From positions 558,001 through 622,000 of the forward strand of contig NZ_CP059066.1 of assembly GCF_017301615.1 (NCBI RefSeq): DNA of 64,000 nt, given 5' to 3'. A model generated the notes under the pieces. The model ran no database searches. It saw nothing but the letters and a program-made list of their open reading frames with translations, and was not told where the DNA came from. Source of the stretch: Koleobacter methoxysyntrophicus. Its GTDB lineage: Bacteria; Bacillota; Thermosediminibacteria; Koleobacterales; Koleobacteraceae. The position numbers were made by a program, and so were the translations under genes. Below, piece by piece: positions 33,014 to 42,900 of the stretch (the stretch's first letter is position 1; each line of letters begins with the position of its first letter).

Positions 33014-34104
33014 GGTTCTTCGCTATTTTGAGTGGGTAACATCATTAAATAATAACTACTCTCAACATAAAGCAGGTAAACCATAATCAAGGTCACTGGC
33101 AATTATGTAAGATATTGTAATGAAATTTTCCTTTGGCCCTTGCTTTGGCAGCCTGAATTAAACTGTTCAATCCTTCTAATAGGCCGTTGGTAATCCGAGA
33201 AGAAAACCAGTTTAAGATACCTTCCCAGTGGTCTTTGATGGTGTAGGCAGCCTTAACTATGGGGACCAGCCGGCTGTGGGTAGCCCAAAAATACCAGCGC
33301 TTTAGAAACTCTTCCCCGGCTTTGCGATCTGGTTGCCCAAAAAAGCTTCTTAAGGAAAGCTTTATATTATACGCCTTGACTGTATCCAGGTTCTCGTATT
33401 TTAGACTCTCTAACTTCTTTTGTTGTTTTTTGGCATGCCCCATTTTTGCTGAGGTTTCGTCGATCCCTATTTTCCGAACACTGGAGTAATCTGCCTTTGT
33501 CCTTGCTTCCTTGACATAGTGCTTGAGAATCCGCCAGAGCCTCGTGTCGTGTTCACCGACCTGTTTAGCAACGGCATTAACGGGCATCTCCTTAATATAT
33601 GCTTCAAAAAGAAGGGTAAAATCACTACTTGCTCTTGCTCAGGGAACATCAATGGTTTTTACCCCGCAGCCGTGGGGGCATTCAACACGGGGTACTCCGG
33701 CGTGGAGGTATGTTTTGTGTTGGAGAAAGTTTAAATGACGCCATGTTTGTTTTCTGTTATCGTAAACAGGAGCGGCCTTACCGCAAACCGGGCAGGGAAA
33801 AGTTGTCCAGGAGGGATAACCTACCCAGATCTCAAGCCTGTGTTTGGCAGCTGAAAATTTTATGTCCTTTACTTCCCACGGTGGCGTTAAACCCAGGGCA
33901 GCTGCAAAAAGTAATTTGTTATTGAAAATCATGATAGCTTCCCACTTGAATAAATCTTTAGGATTATTTTTCGCTGTTATTTCTCTTTTTCCTCCTGGGG
34001 ATAAACTATCTAGATATTTCTATATTTACCACTTCGGCTTTTATTGTTATGGATATTATTAATACAGTGAACATATGTTTACTCACCTAAAATAGCGAAG
34101 AACC
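33014..34104 (-). mobile_element. ISL3-family element, internally deleted
   Basis: The ends GGTTCTTCGCTATTTT (33014) and its inverse (to 34104) are inverted repeats over about 16 bp. The element is about 1.09 kb, shorter than usual for ISL3, and its transposase frame is broken in at least two places. Confidence 0.85.
33093..33932 (-). pseudogene. ISL3-family transposase, frameshifted and deleted
   Basis: The N-terminal piece (33639-33932) has the zinc-ribbon start: FPCPVCGKAAPVYDN, then VPRVECPHGCGVKTI. The C-terminal piece (33093-33587) has VRKIGIDETSAKMGHAKKQQ and the family end SRITNGLLEGLNSLIQAAKA, with the DDE Asp and Glu. The frames do not connect, and the core between them is shortened. 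No functional product is expected. Confidence 0.88.
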
Positions 34105-34211
34105 AAAAATTTTTATGCAACGCTAGTGAAAAATTTAACTAATTTACTCGTCCCTTTAAAGGCTTTCTTATTTGTAAAACTAAATTTCTACCAAATCCAA
34201 AATAACTCACC

Positions 34212-35672
34212 CTAATACCCAAGATAACTTAAATACTTGTTATATTCCTCCAATCTGCTCCTAATCAGCGTGTCATTCGGGTCTAAGCGTATGGCATAAT
34301 TAAAATAAGCCCTTGCCTTTTTAAAGTCTTTTCTCTGGTCGTATGCGTGACCAAGTTTTTTTACTATGTAGAGCATTCCAGGAGTCTTTTTATTAATGTC
34401 TTCCAGAATCTCTATGGATTTTTCCTGTTCATTATTTAAGCCATAGGCACATGCCAGCTTATATCTATAGTTCAAGTCGTCTGGATTCCTTGATACAAGT
34501 TTTTCATAAATTTTGACTGCTTCCTCATATCTTTTTAGTTCAAAAAATAATTTTCCTTTTAAATATAAAAGATTATCTTCTAAAGCCTCTCTTCTGACAT
34601 CCTCTACCTCTTTAATATCTATACTGTTTAGCACATCCATGCTGTCAAAATATCTTCCCTGCTGAAAATATGTATAAGCAATGTGATACAATATGTCAGC
34701 AGATTTATTTCCATTTTCATACTCCGTTTTTAGCAGTAGTTCTGCTTTATCAAATTCTTTATTCTTATAGTATCGGATTACTCTTTCTACCCAATCAGTA
34801 TCCTCATATCTTACTTCAACCCGCTCATTGTAGGAAATAATATTGCTATTTCCATTCCTTAATACCTCTTCGAAATCCCTTTTTACTTCCCTCACATTCT
34901 GATACCTTTCTTCAGGGTTTCTTTTAAGTAATTTCATGATAATTTCTTCAACCGATTCAGGTATATTATCATTTATCTCTCTTGGCCTTGGATAAGGCAT
35001 ATTATTTATTAATTGATTGGCAGTTTCATGAGGAGTTCTTCCAGTTAAAAACTTGTATAAAAGCACTCCCAATGCATATATATCCGAGTTAAGATACCTG
35101 CGGTTTGACCCAGCCACTTCTGGAGCCATATAAGCCCAGGTGCCTCCACCATCAATTGTCTTTATAAATAAATCTTCTATTAATTTACTTGTACCAAAAT
35201 CCGTTATTTTCACTATCTTCCCATCCGTTAGAATATTCTGAGGCTTTATATCCCCATGGCAAATATGCTTTGAATGGATATATTCTACACCATCAAGTAT
35301 CTGCAAAAATAATTTATAAATTTCTTCAAATGTCCTAGGACTCTTAAATCCCGTTTCACATAACTCGTCTGATAGTTTATGCCCGTTAAAATACTCCATT
35401 TCAATTAGAAAAACTCCATCTACCCGCCCCATCCAATATAGCGAAATAACATTTGGATGATGGCTATCGACAAATTCTTTACCTTCAGATAGAGTATTAT
35501 CTCCCCGTTCCTGGTCCTTAGGTATTTTGAGTGCCACTGTTTGCCTATTTTCAAGGTTTACAGCTTTCCATACATAACCAAAGGAGCCTTCATCAATAAA
35601 CTCTTTCAATAAATATTTATCTCCTATACTCATATCTACCTGTGGATGAAAATTAACTGCTTTTTTCTTCAT
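34212..35672 (-). CDS. Serine/threonine protein kinase with C-terminal TPR repeats
   Basis: This 486-residue protein ends the defence-like operon. The kinase domain spans residues about 18-270: glycine loop EGSFGYVWKA near 28-37, catalytic Lys K49 in VALKIPK, HGDIKPQN at 139-146, DFG at 158-160, and an APE-like YMAPEVAG. From about 300 to the end are TPR-type repeats (AELLLKTEYENGNKSADILY; DLNYRYKLACAYGLNNEQE; AYFNYAIRLDPND). There is no membrane segment. ATG 35672 lies just past the previous stop with an AGAGGTAGG box. Kinases of this kind appear in BREX type 2 and MADS loci; its target here is unknown. Confidence 0.85.
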   Translation of the reverse strand: MKKKAVNFHPQVDMSIGDKYLLKEFIDEGSFGYVWKAVNLENRQTVALKIPKDQERGDNTLSEGKEFVDSHHPNVISLYWMGRVDGVFLIEMEYFNGHKLSDELCETGFKSPRTFEEIYKLFLQILDGVEYIHSKHICHGDIKPQNILTDGKIVKITDFGTSKLIEDLFIKTIDGGGTWAYMAPEVAGSNRRYLNSDIYALGVLLYKFLTGRTPHETANQLINNMPYPRPREINDNIPESVEEIIMKLLKRNPEERYQNVREVKRDFEEVLRNGNSNIISYNERVEVRYEDTDWVERVIRYYKNKEFDKAELLLKTEYENGNKSADILYHIAYTYFQQGRYFDSMDVLNSIDIKEVEDVRREALEDNLLYLKGKLFFELKRYEEAVKIYEKLVSRNPDDLNYRYKLACAYGLNNEQEKSIEILEDINKKTPGMLYIVKKLGHAYDQRKDFKKARAYFNYAIRLDPNDTLIRSRLEEYNKYLSYLGY

Positions 35673-35674
35673 AA

Positions 35675-36316
35675 TTAACCTACCTCTACCCATTGATTTA
35701 GCGTTAGATTATCAATATTGCCTGAAGCAACACAACGATAAACCAGATAGGTCGTTTTCAAAGCATTTATTCCTCGTACATATGTACCATCATTTCTCTT
35801 AAAGCCATTATCCAGTATTGATATATATTCTTCAATATCTCCTGGATTTTCCCCTGCATAACTCCAATATACAAACAATATAATAGGTACATTTCCGCCC
35901 AACTGGTGATAAGCAAGAAGCAGATTTTGTATCTTTTCCTTGATTTTTAAATCTTTTCGTCTATTCTTTTCATATCTTTCAAATTCACAAATCAATATAG
36001 GGCTATTATCCTCTTTTGAATACCAAATAGAATCTGGTCTTACTTCGTTAACTTTTATTTCGTAACTGGCCTGGCTCTCTGCAACCATTTGTCCATAGTA
36101 GCTTCTTTCAGAATATGGAAATACAGGACATTCAGAAAGGGATGTAACCCCGTCAACGAATCTTCCTATTGCGGTTATATAATTAAGACCTACAGTGTGA
36201 ACAGTTTCTGAATAGTCTCTTATCCCGAATTTTGTCATCATAGGAAACATTTCGTTCCTAATATTTCCTTCTTTAAATTCTTTTTTTATGAAATCAATGA
36301 TTGTTTCCTTATTCAT
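35675..36316 (-). CDS. Unknown protein with nuclease-like D...E-x-E core
   Basis: This 213-residue protein starts at ATG 36316, overlapping the end of the HerA-like gene by 8 bases. The segment VRPDSIWYSKEDNSPILICEF, continuing with ERYEK, has the strand-acidic-strand pattern of PD-(D/E)xK-type nuclease folds, then helix KEKIQNLLLAYHQLGG. A similar layout is seen in the protein at 25931, but no named family is recognised. Position between HerA-like and kinase genes suggests a working part of the same system, possibly the nuclease. Confidence 0.5.
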   Translation of the reverse strand: MNKETIIDFIKKEFKEGNIRNEMFPMMTKFGIRDYSETVHTVGLNYITAIGRFVDGVTSLSECPVFPYSERSYYGQMVAESQASYEIKVNEVRPDSIWYSKEDNSPILICEFERYEKNRRKDLKIKEKIQNLLLAYHQLGGNVPIILFVYWSYAGENPGDIEEYISILDNGFKRNDGTYVRGINALKTTYLVYRCVASGNIDNLTLNQWVEVG

Positions 36317-38003
36317 TGAATACGCCCCATTCCTTGATAACTTCAGGGGATTCTCCACCATGTATAAGCGCTTTTGTTCCAACTTTTACTAACAGCGGTG
36401 CAGGTATTGACCTACCATTTATCAATGCTTCTCCCGTTGATAAAGATGGCAATTCTTCAATATCAGATGATGAAAACATATCTGACGTTCTTGCAATAAA
36501 CCTCTGGTCATCTGGATTCTTTAACCTCATTGTAATGATTGTATTACATTGCGATGTGACATCAGGATCCAATTTCGATGGTCTTTGAGAAATAATTGCA
36601 AACCCTGTACCAAACTTCCTTCCTTCTGCCGCAATCTTCTTGATAATTTTTTTAGATATGCTTGGAATCCCCGCAGGTGCAAAATTATGCCCCTCTTCAT
36701 AAACAAGAAAACATGGCCTTATCTGTTTTTTCTTATCCGATGCTGCCCTCATAATCTCACTGGATATCAATGCTGTTATAATTTGTTTAGCATCGTCAGA
36801 TAAACCTTGCAAGTCTATTATTACAAGCCTTCCTACGTTATTTCCCTTTTCTCCGACCATCTTATAAATATCTGTCGGCTCACCGATAGCCCTTGTATAA
36901 AAACTCCTTGCTTCATTGATTACTCGGGTTAATTTCATGGAAGCCACTGCTGCGCTTCTATTATTCAGCGCTTTTGCCTCACCTTCCGTCAAATTATCCC
37001 AATTCTTTAGTTCCTCAAGCCCCTGTTCGTCAGAAAGGAGATATGTTAAATCCTGAATATCCCGAGGCGGATTATTATATTTTGCTTTCCAATACCTGAT
37101 TGCAACATCTAATACTCTTTCCTGGGCCTCTGTTAAACCTGGAAGAATGGAAGATAAATCATCCATGTCAAATCTATCGAATTGAAGTGCCAGGTGATGA
37201 TTTTTTGCACTGTATTTATAATCAAAGGAATCCATTTGCGGAGTATATACTTTAATTCCTCCACCAGCCTTTATTAATTTTAAGAATTGTTCCTGAATTC
37301 TTTGAATACTTTTCCTTTCCCTTTCATCCTCAATAAAATCAAGATTGTTATTAAAATGTATCTCTCCCTTTTCAAATGCTTTTCCATATTCTCCATGAAC
37401 GTCAAAAACTACTACTGTTCCATTCATTTCTGCTACAAGCCTCTCAATAATTCTACCCACAGTGTATGATTTCCCTGAACCTGTCATTGCCAGCACAGCC
37501 AAATGTTCTGTAACCAGTTTGTTTACATCGAGATAAACAGGGACTATATTACTTCCCTTGTCGTATCCAATCAAATTGCCTATGTTAATGCTTACATTCT
37601 CATCAAACTTATAAAACTTTGACAAAAACTCATAATCAACTCCATATACCTTTTCCCCTGGGTTAAGGGGTCGCCTGGGTATTTTTATCTGCCCATAGTT
37701 ATCCCTGTACCCTACCAGTTCTATGGTCCCAAATAAAGTCTCCCCAGTAACTTGGGCACCTGGTAATATCTCAAGAGATGACAGCCCCTCCCCCATATTG
37801 GAGTTATATAAAATATTGCTTCTAGATATGGATACAATTCTTCCGAGAACATATGTATCACCATCTTCTTCCGATTCTCTATGCTTTATTTTTACAAATT
37901 CTCCTCTTTTAGCAGAAAAACTGTTTTCGAGAGCAATCTTTAAATCATTAGGATTGCCCGTATTGCCGATAAGTTTGCCTATGTATTTATCCACTACAAT
38001 CAC
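36309..38003 (-). CDS. HerA-like hexameric ATPase
   Basis: This 564-residue DNA translocase is of the HerA/FtsK superfamily. A HAS-barrel-like N-terminus (residues 1-110) is followed by Walker A AMTGSGKSYTVG (172-183), VFDVHGEYGKAF, Walker B RLVIIDLQGLSDD, and the FLVYEEGHNFAPAG box. The arginine-finger-like IISQRPSKLDPDVTSQCN lies near residue 480. HerA usually pumps DNA to a NurA nuclease, and a NurA-like gene lies 9 bases upstream. In defence islands HerA-type motors pair with nucleases or Sir2 domains. Confidence 0.92.
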   Translation of the reverse strand: MIVVDKYIGKLIGNTGNPNDLKIALENSFSAKRGEFVKIKHRESEEDGDTYVLGRIVSISRSNILYNSNMGEGLSSLEILPGAQVTGETLFGTIELVGYRDNYGQIKIPRRPLNPGEKVYGVDYEFLSKFYKFDENVSINIGNLIGYDKGSNIVPVYLDVNKLVTEHLAVLAMTGSGKSYTVGRIIERLVAEMNGTVVVFDVHGEYGKAFEKGEIHFNNNLDFIEDERERKSIQRIQEQFLKLIKAGGGIKVYTPQMDSFDYKYSAKNHHLALQFDRFDMDDLSSILPGLTEAQERVLDVAIRYWKAKYNNPPRDIQDLTYLLSDEQGLEELKNWDNLTEGEAKALNNRSAAVASMKLTRVINEARSFYTRAIGEPTDIYKMVGEKGNNVGRLVIIDLQGLSDDAKQIITALISSEIMRAASDKKKQIRPCFLVYEEGHNFAPAGIPSISKKIIKKIAAEGRKFGTGFAIISQRPSKLDPDVTSQCNTIITMRLKNPDDQRFIARTSDMFSSSDIEELPSLSTGEALINGRSIPAPLLVKVGTKALIHGGESPEVIKEWGVFNE

Positions 38004-38012
38004 CCCTCCTCC

Positions 38013-39173
38013 TTAATCCTCAAACACATCCAAATCTTCTTTCCAAATGCTTTCCAATGCCTCACTTTGGAGCATCTCCCTGGCTTGTGTTTTATAGTAT
38101 TCTAAAATCACATTTTTCCCGTTATTTGTGGCCTCAACTGGCTTTAAAGCATATTTGGCATACCATAATGGCAGTGGCAGTGCTTTTTTCTGGTCAAATG
38201 CAATCAGGGATATAATCTGAGAAGCCAGTTTATCCAGCATTTCAGATGACCAATCTTTTACGCCCCCTAATACTTCTACCAGAAGTGGTGGTGTAGTGTT
38301 TCCTGCCTTAATATGCATGCCCATTAATCCCACATCTCGTAAAGTTTCAGGCTCCAGCCTATTATCCTTATTTAAGCCATCATATTGAAATGCTGCTGTC
38401 CTTGTTCTTTTTACAAGAATACCTGTTAGCAGCCTTTTAATACCTACATCTTGAATTTTGGGCATTTGTTCTTCCATCTTTTTTATTATACTATTGTCTA
38501 CATCATCTGGAATATAGACTAAATTATCCTCAGTAAGTGCATATATAATCGCACCAAACCTTTTTGTTCCTACTGATGCGATTTTAATTCCATTTTCATT
38601 AAAAGGGTATACCATGTCCTTATATTTATCCCAGAAAAACTTAATGGTCTCCCTGCATTTATCATAAACTTTTATAGTATCCTTTCTATCTTTAAGGGGA
38701 GCATCCGAACGCTCAAGTACTAAAGGTACATCAACCAAAACGAGTTCAGGCTTTTCATCATCTTCCATCAAGTCAGACAAGAGTTTATAGATATTGATAA
38801 TATCTATAAACTTCAACTTTTTCTGATTATCCAGGTCATCTATCTCATCTACATCAACGATACTTTCCTGTCTTGTCTTATAAATAGAACCTTCATCTAT
38901 TAGAATATCCTGTCTTACTGCCCCAGCAACATATAGCATACCGCCAAATGCATTGGAAGTCCTATTGGTTGCCGCAATACCTGATGCCTTGATAGTAAGA
39001 GGGGCTATTAATTCTATATTCCTAACCACCCCACTTTCCTTTAGGGCAGGGGCTATTTTATCGATAAATCTCATTTTAGATGACAACCTGGAAACCGTGG
39101 CTGGAAGGCCTAATTGAATATTAGCCACTATGCTTTGGGATATTGGAGTACTATTTTCTTTAAATCCATCCAT
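38013..39173 (-). CDS. NurA-like protein, candidate partner of the HerA-like ATPase
   Basis: This 386-residue protein has NurA-like landmarks: ELVLVDVPLVLERSDAP near residues 140-156, KIASVGTKRFGA near 200, and the C-terminal QIISLIAFDQKKALPLPLWY, followed by AKYAL. The first Asp of the NurA active site is not evident in GGMLYVAGAVRQD, so catalysis is uncertain. ATG 39173 lies inside the end of the preceding gene by 14 bases. The HerA-like gene starts 9 bases after its stop, the typical HerA-NurA order. The call is an inference from pattern and context. Confidence 0.55.
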   Translation of the reverse strand: MDGFKENSTPISQSIVANIQLGLPATVSRLSSKMRFIDKIAPALKESGVVRNIELIAPLTIKASGIAATNRTSNAFGGMLYVAGAVRQDILIDEGSIYKTRQESIVDVDEIDDLDNQKKLKFIDIINIYKLLSDLMEDDEKPELVLVDVPLVLERSDAPLKDRKDTIKVYDKCRETIKFFWDKYKDMVYPFNENGIKIASVGTKRFGAIIYALTEDNLVYIPDDVDNSIIKKMEEQMPKIQDVGIKRLLTGILVKRTRTAAFQYDGLNKDNRLEPETLRDVGLMGMHIKAGNTTPPLLVEVLGGVKDWSSEMLDKLASQIISLIAFDQKKALPLPLWYAKYALKPVEATNNGKNVILEYYKTQAREMLQSEALESIWKEDLDVFED

Positions 39174-39960
39174 CTTTCTTTTCTCCCCTTTGTTTTACAG
39201 CATTGATAAAGGATTTCAATTTCCTTTCTTTAACTACAGTCATACCCTTGCTTAACAATCCATTCTCGTTAATATATTGATTTGCTACCAGGTCTTGATA
39301 TCCTTGCTTGGCAGTTTCTTCATCAATGAAAACTCCAAAATATTTATGAATTATACTTGACAGACACTGACTTAAGTCAATACCAGCCCCTGTCAGGATA
39401 ATCAAATAAATATGAATATCATCTAATATAAAATCTTTTGTTTCTACCAAGGATTCTTGTTTAACATCCTCAGCAAGGAGCAGGGAATTAAAAAGAGCCT
39501 TTAATTTATCTTCTAACTGAATCATTTTATAGTCCAATAACGGTAGGGTGACTACCGTTACTAGACCTGTTCCCGTATTCTTCCTGTAATGAATTCCAAA
39601 TTTCTTCCCATTTTGTTGAAATATAACATCTTTTGCTGTGGTATCAATCAAAAAGCCTATCGGAATTCCCTCATAATTATCATCTGTTCTACTTATTCTT
39701 ATATCTACCGATGAGTGAAGGATTTCCTTTAAATTCATTTCGGTCCAGGAAGGTGTAAGTATTAACTGGTTTTTATTATCCTCCAGCCATGTGTTAAGTA
39801 AGTCTAACTGTTGTTTGTTTAGTTTACTTAATAGAATTCCAGGCAGAACTAAGACTCCAGTTTGCAGTGAATTCATCTGGGTTACCTGGCAGTCATAAAA
39901 ATCCTTAAGAAGCCTGTATTCTGTTCTATTCTTATATTCATCTAATATTTGAATAGCCAT
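39160..39960 (-). CDS. Unrecognised protein of the defence-like operon (266 residues)
   Basis: No family recognised. The protein starts AIQILDEYKNRTEYRLLKDF and has alternating strand/helix character in the first half (TGVLVLPGILLSKLNKQQLD; NQLILTPSWTEMN). Its C-terminal 70 residues look like a winged helix (DEETAKQGYQDLVANQYINE, then GLLSKGMTVVKERKL). ATG overlaps the stop of the giant ATPase gene (TGATG), so it is translationally coupled to it. It lies between the ATPase and the NurA-like gene and may connect the two. Confidence 0.6.
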   Translation of the reverse strand: MAIQILDEYKNRTEYRLLKDFYDCQVTQMNSLQTGVLVLPGILLSKLNKQQLDLLNTWLEDNKNQLILTPSWTEMNLKEILHSSVDIRISRTDDNYEGIPIGFLIDTTAKDVIFQQNGKKFGIHYRKNTGTGLVTVVTLPLLDYKMIQLEDKLKALFNSLLLAEDVKQESLVETKDFILDDIHIYLIILTGAGIDLSQCLSSIIHKYFGVFIDEETAKQGYQDLVANQYINENGLLSKGMTVVKERKLKSFINAVKQRGEKKDGWI

Positions 39961-42900
39961 CACAGTACCTCAACCTTTGTCCGAATGAGTTTCACCGATT
40001 CTAACTCACGCTTTTCCTCAAGGTAGTCATCCCAGTTAATATCCCCATCTTTTTCCACTACCTGCTTAAAGAAACTAAATGTAGTTTTCTTAATTAATGG
40101 TGAGTTCTTAAAGAATGATTCACCTTCACTTGCAAGCAAATTCATTTTATTCTGTATCTCTTCTTTTGTAGCCGCATAAGTTTCCTCTTTTGGGTACTCT
40201 TCCGTATTTATCTGCGCGGATACGGGAGGTTTTCCCTGTACTCTGCATATCTTATCTACAGTACTTATCAGCAAATTATCATAAAACTCATTCTTCTTTG
40301 TCCTTGCTAAATTCATTACATTTGTTTTATAGCCTTCAATAAGCCCTACACACTGCTGCATATCTTCTACCCTCTTTTTAAGAAGCGCCAAAAATTCATC
40401 AGGCTTACTCAGCATAACTGGCTCGTTATCTTCAATCTCCTGTTCAAGACCGCCGTTTACAAATAACTCTATTTCCTTAATACAGTTGCTTAAATTCTTC
40501 ACCTCAGTATGATTCCTTAATTTTTCTGGAGCATCAGAAAAATAATCAACCCACTTTTTGCTTTCAGGTAATTTCTTATAACAGTCAATGATAGAAGTAA
40601 AATTCTTATAAATAGCCCTATACTCACCTATTATTCCTCTATCATTAGCCCACTTTAATGCATTGTTCTCAATAGGTTCTAATCCGCAGGCATTAAGAAT
40701 ATCTTCAATTCGCTTATATGCTCCACTAAAATCCCCATCTTTTAACTTATATGCTAATGTATTTATATAGGAAACCATAGTCCCTGTACCCGATATAGTC
40801 ATCTTTTCGTAATCTGTTGAGTTCTCCAGTTCATTACAATACTTTTGCAGTATATTCGTTATCGGAGAAATAGGAAGCATGAATCCGCCATACTCACAAT
40901 TTTTCTTGATTTCTGCAATTTTATCTGTAATACTCTTTACTGCTGGGTCCTTTAAGGTATTAATATAGTCTATAAACAATCTTATATGCCTTACCCTAAA
41001 CCACAAGGGCTTCTCCTTATCATCAATTTTAATATCCTTTATGATGTTTGGATTATAGGTTTTGATATTATTCCACCCATCACTATCATATACTTGGTAG
41101 CAAATCCCAAGGAATTTCTCAATCTTCGAAACAACATCCCTGAATTTTTCCATATTCTTATCATCTCTTTTTGATAACTTATCAATATTAATGCTGTCCT
41201 TAATTTTTTCAGCCTCTTGAAGTTGTACTTTATAATAAGGTACCTGATTCTTCTCAAGGACATCCAAATAAGGACCGTTGATAACCTTCTTCATGCTGTC
41301 AATTTCTTTCTTGCAGTCATCTTCCAGCCATTTTTTAACTACAGAATACCTGCCGTCCAACTCATAATTGGATATTCTCTCAATAAAACCGTCCTTGGTT
41401 TTTAGCAAAAGATTTAGCCCCATCATAAACTCTATCCACTGCTCTAGAATGCGTTTCGGCTTTACCTCATGTATAAGGCTGAAAAAAAATTTATTGCCGT
41501 AATCAGCCATGGATTTGTTGCTGTTTCCATTAAACTTCAGTATTCTGTTCATACATGCGGGTATATTTATGCTGTATCTATTTTCATCCTCATGAATGAA
41601 TAAACCTGTTTCCTTATATCCTTTTCCCTCATTCATTCTGCCTATGGCGGTTGACTTCAAAACGTTCTTTAACTCCGTATATTCTGCATCAGGCAATCTC
41701 ACATCTTTTTTGCTTCCAAGTTCCTCAAAATCAATGCCGTGGATGAGCATTCGCTTATAAGCCTTTGACAGCAGCGCTATTTGTTTCTCATCATGTTTCT
41801 TATAGATGATAGGTCTTAATATCCAGCCTTCCTCATCTAATTTTTCAAACCATTCTCTTGCCTTTAAGTTAAAATGGTCCCTGATTTTTCTGATTCTATC
41901 CCTAAAGGTAGAAGTAATAACGTTCCTGTTCTCCCTTATATCCAATATGTCCTTATCTATGGACATGACCTCTAAAATATCCTTTTGAAGTCTGGTTATG
42001 TTGACAAATATCAAGCACTTTCCTATGCCTTCATACTTTTCTTTTACAAATTTCTCCGTGTAATCTGCACTAATAACAGAATCAGAGATTACAATTATAG
42101 GATGTACCCCATCTTTTAAAAGCCTGCTATCTAACAGTACATCTTTTAGTTTCTCTTCATCCTTGCCCCAGATAATATCTACTATTCTGTCCTTATGAAC
42201 ATCAAGATATGGTCCTGCTTCTACCTTGGTCCTGACACATTCAACGCCATTGATAGTATAGAAACTTTCTTCAGGGTAATTTATCTCTAAAGCCCTGCAG
42301 GCACCTGAAAGAACCCTTTTTACTTCCTCTTTTCTATTTTTGCTCCTTTCTTTTACTAACGCTTCAATCTCTTTGTTTTTTTCAGTATCTGGAACGTAGC
42401 CAAAATCATCTTTTTCTACTCTATACCTTTTATCAAGGCGGCTTAAATAGGCAAAGTTTGGTCCGATATATTCTGCTTCCTTTATATCTTCTTTTTCTAT
42501 TTTTTCAAGGATATATCCATAGATATACCTTGCTGATTCTTCAATATCATCCTTCAGATACAGCATCCTGACCTGGTCTAAAAATGTTTCTTCTTCCTTC
42601 CCCACAATATACTCATTTTCTTTTACATTGAGAGAAAAAGTTTTTAGGCTTCTCAAAAGTATGCCTAAATCAAAACTGCTACCGAAATTATTAACAAAGA
42701 TATCTCCCATCTCTCTTTTGTAGCCTTGAGAATTGAGATAAACCGCCAAATCATCCTTTTCTAATTTCACACAGTAAAACTCTTTGAATAACTTTTCGCC
42801 ATCTTCTGCCTTTGCATCCATCATGGCATTTATTTCTTCCGCAGAATAGTTTGTTTTCTTATTAGGGATTTGCTCTAAAAGAGCATGCTTAATAGTCCGC

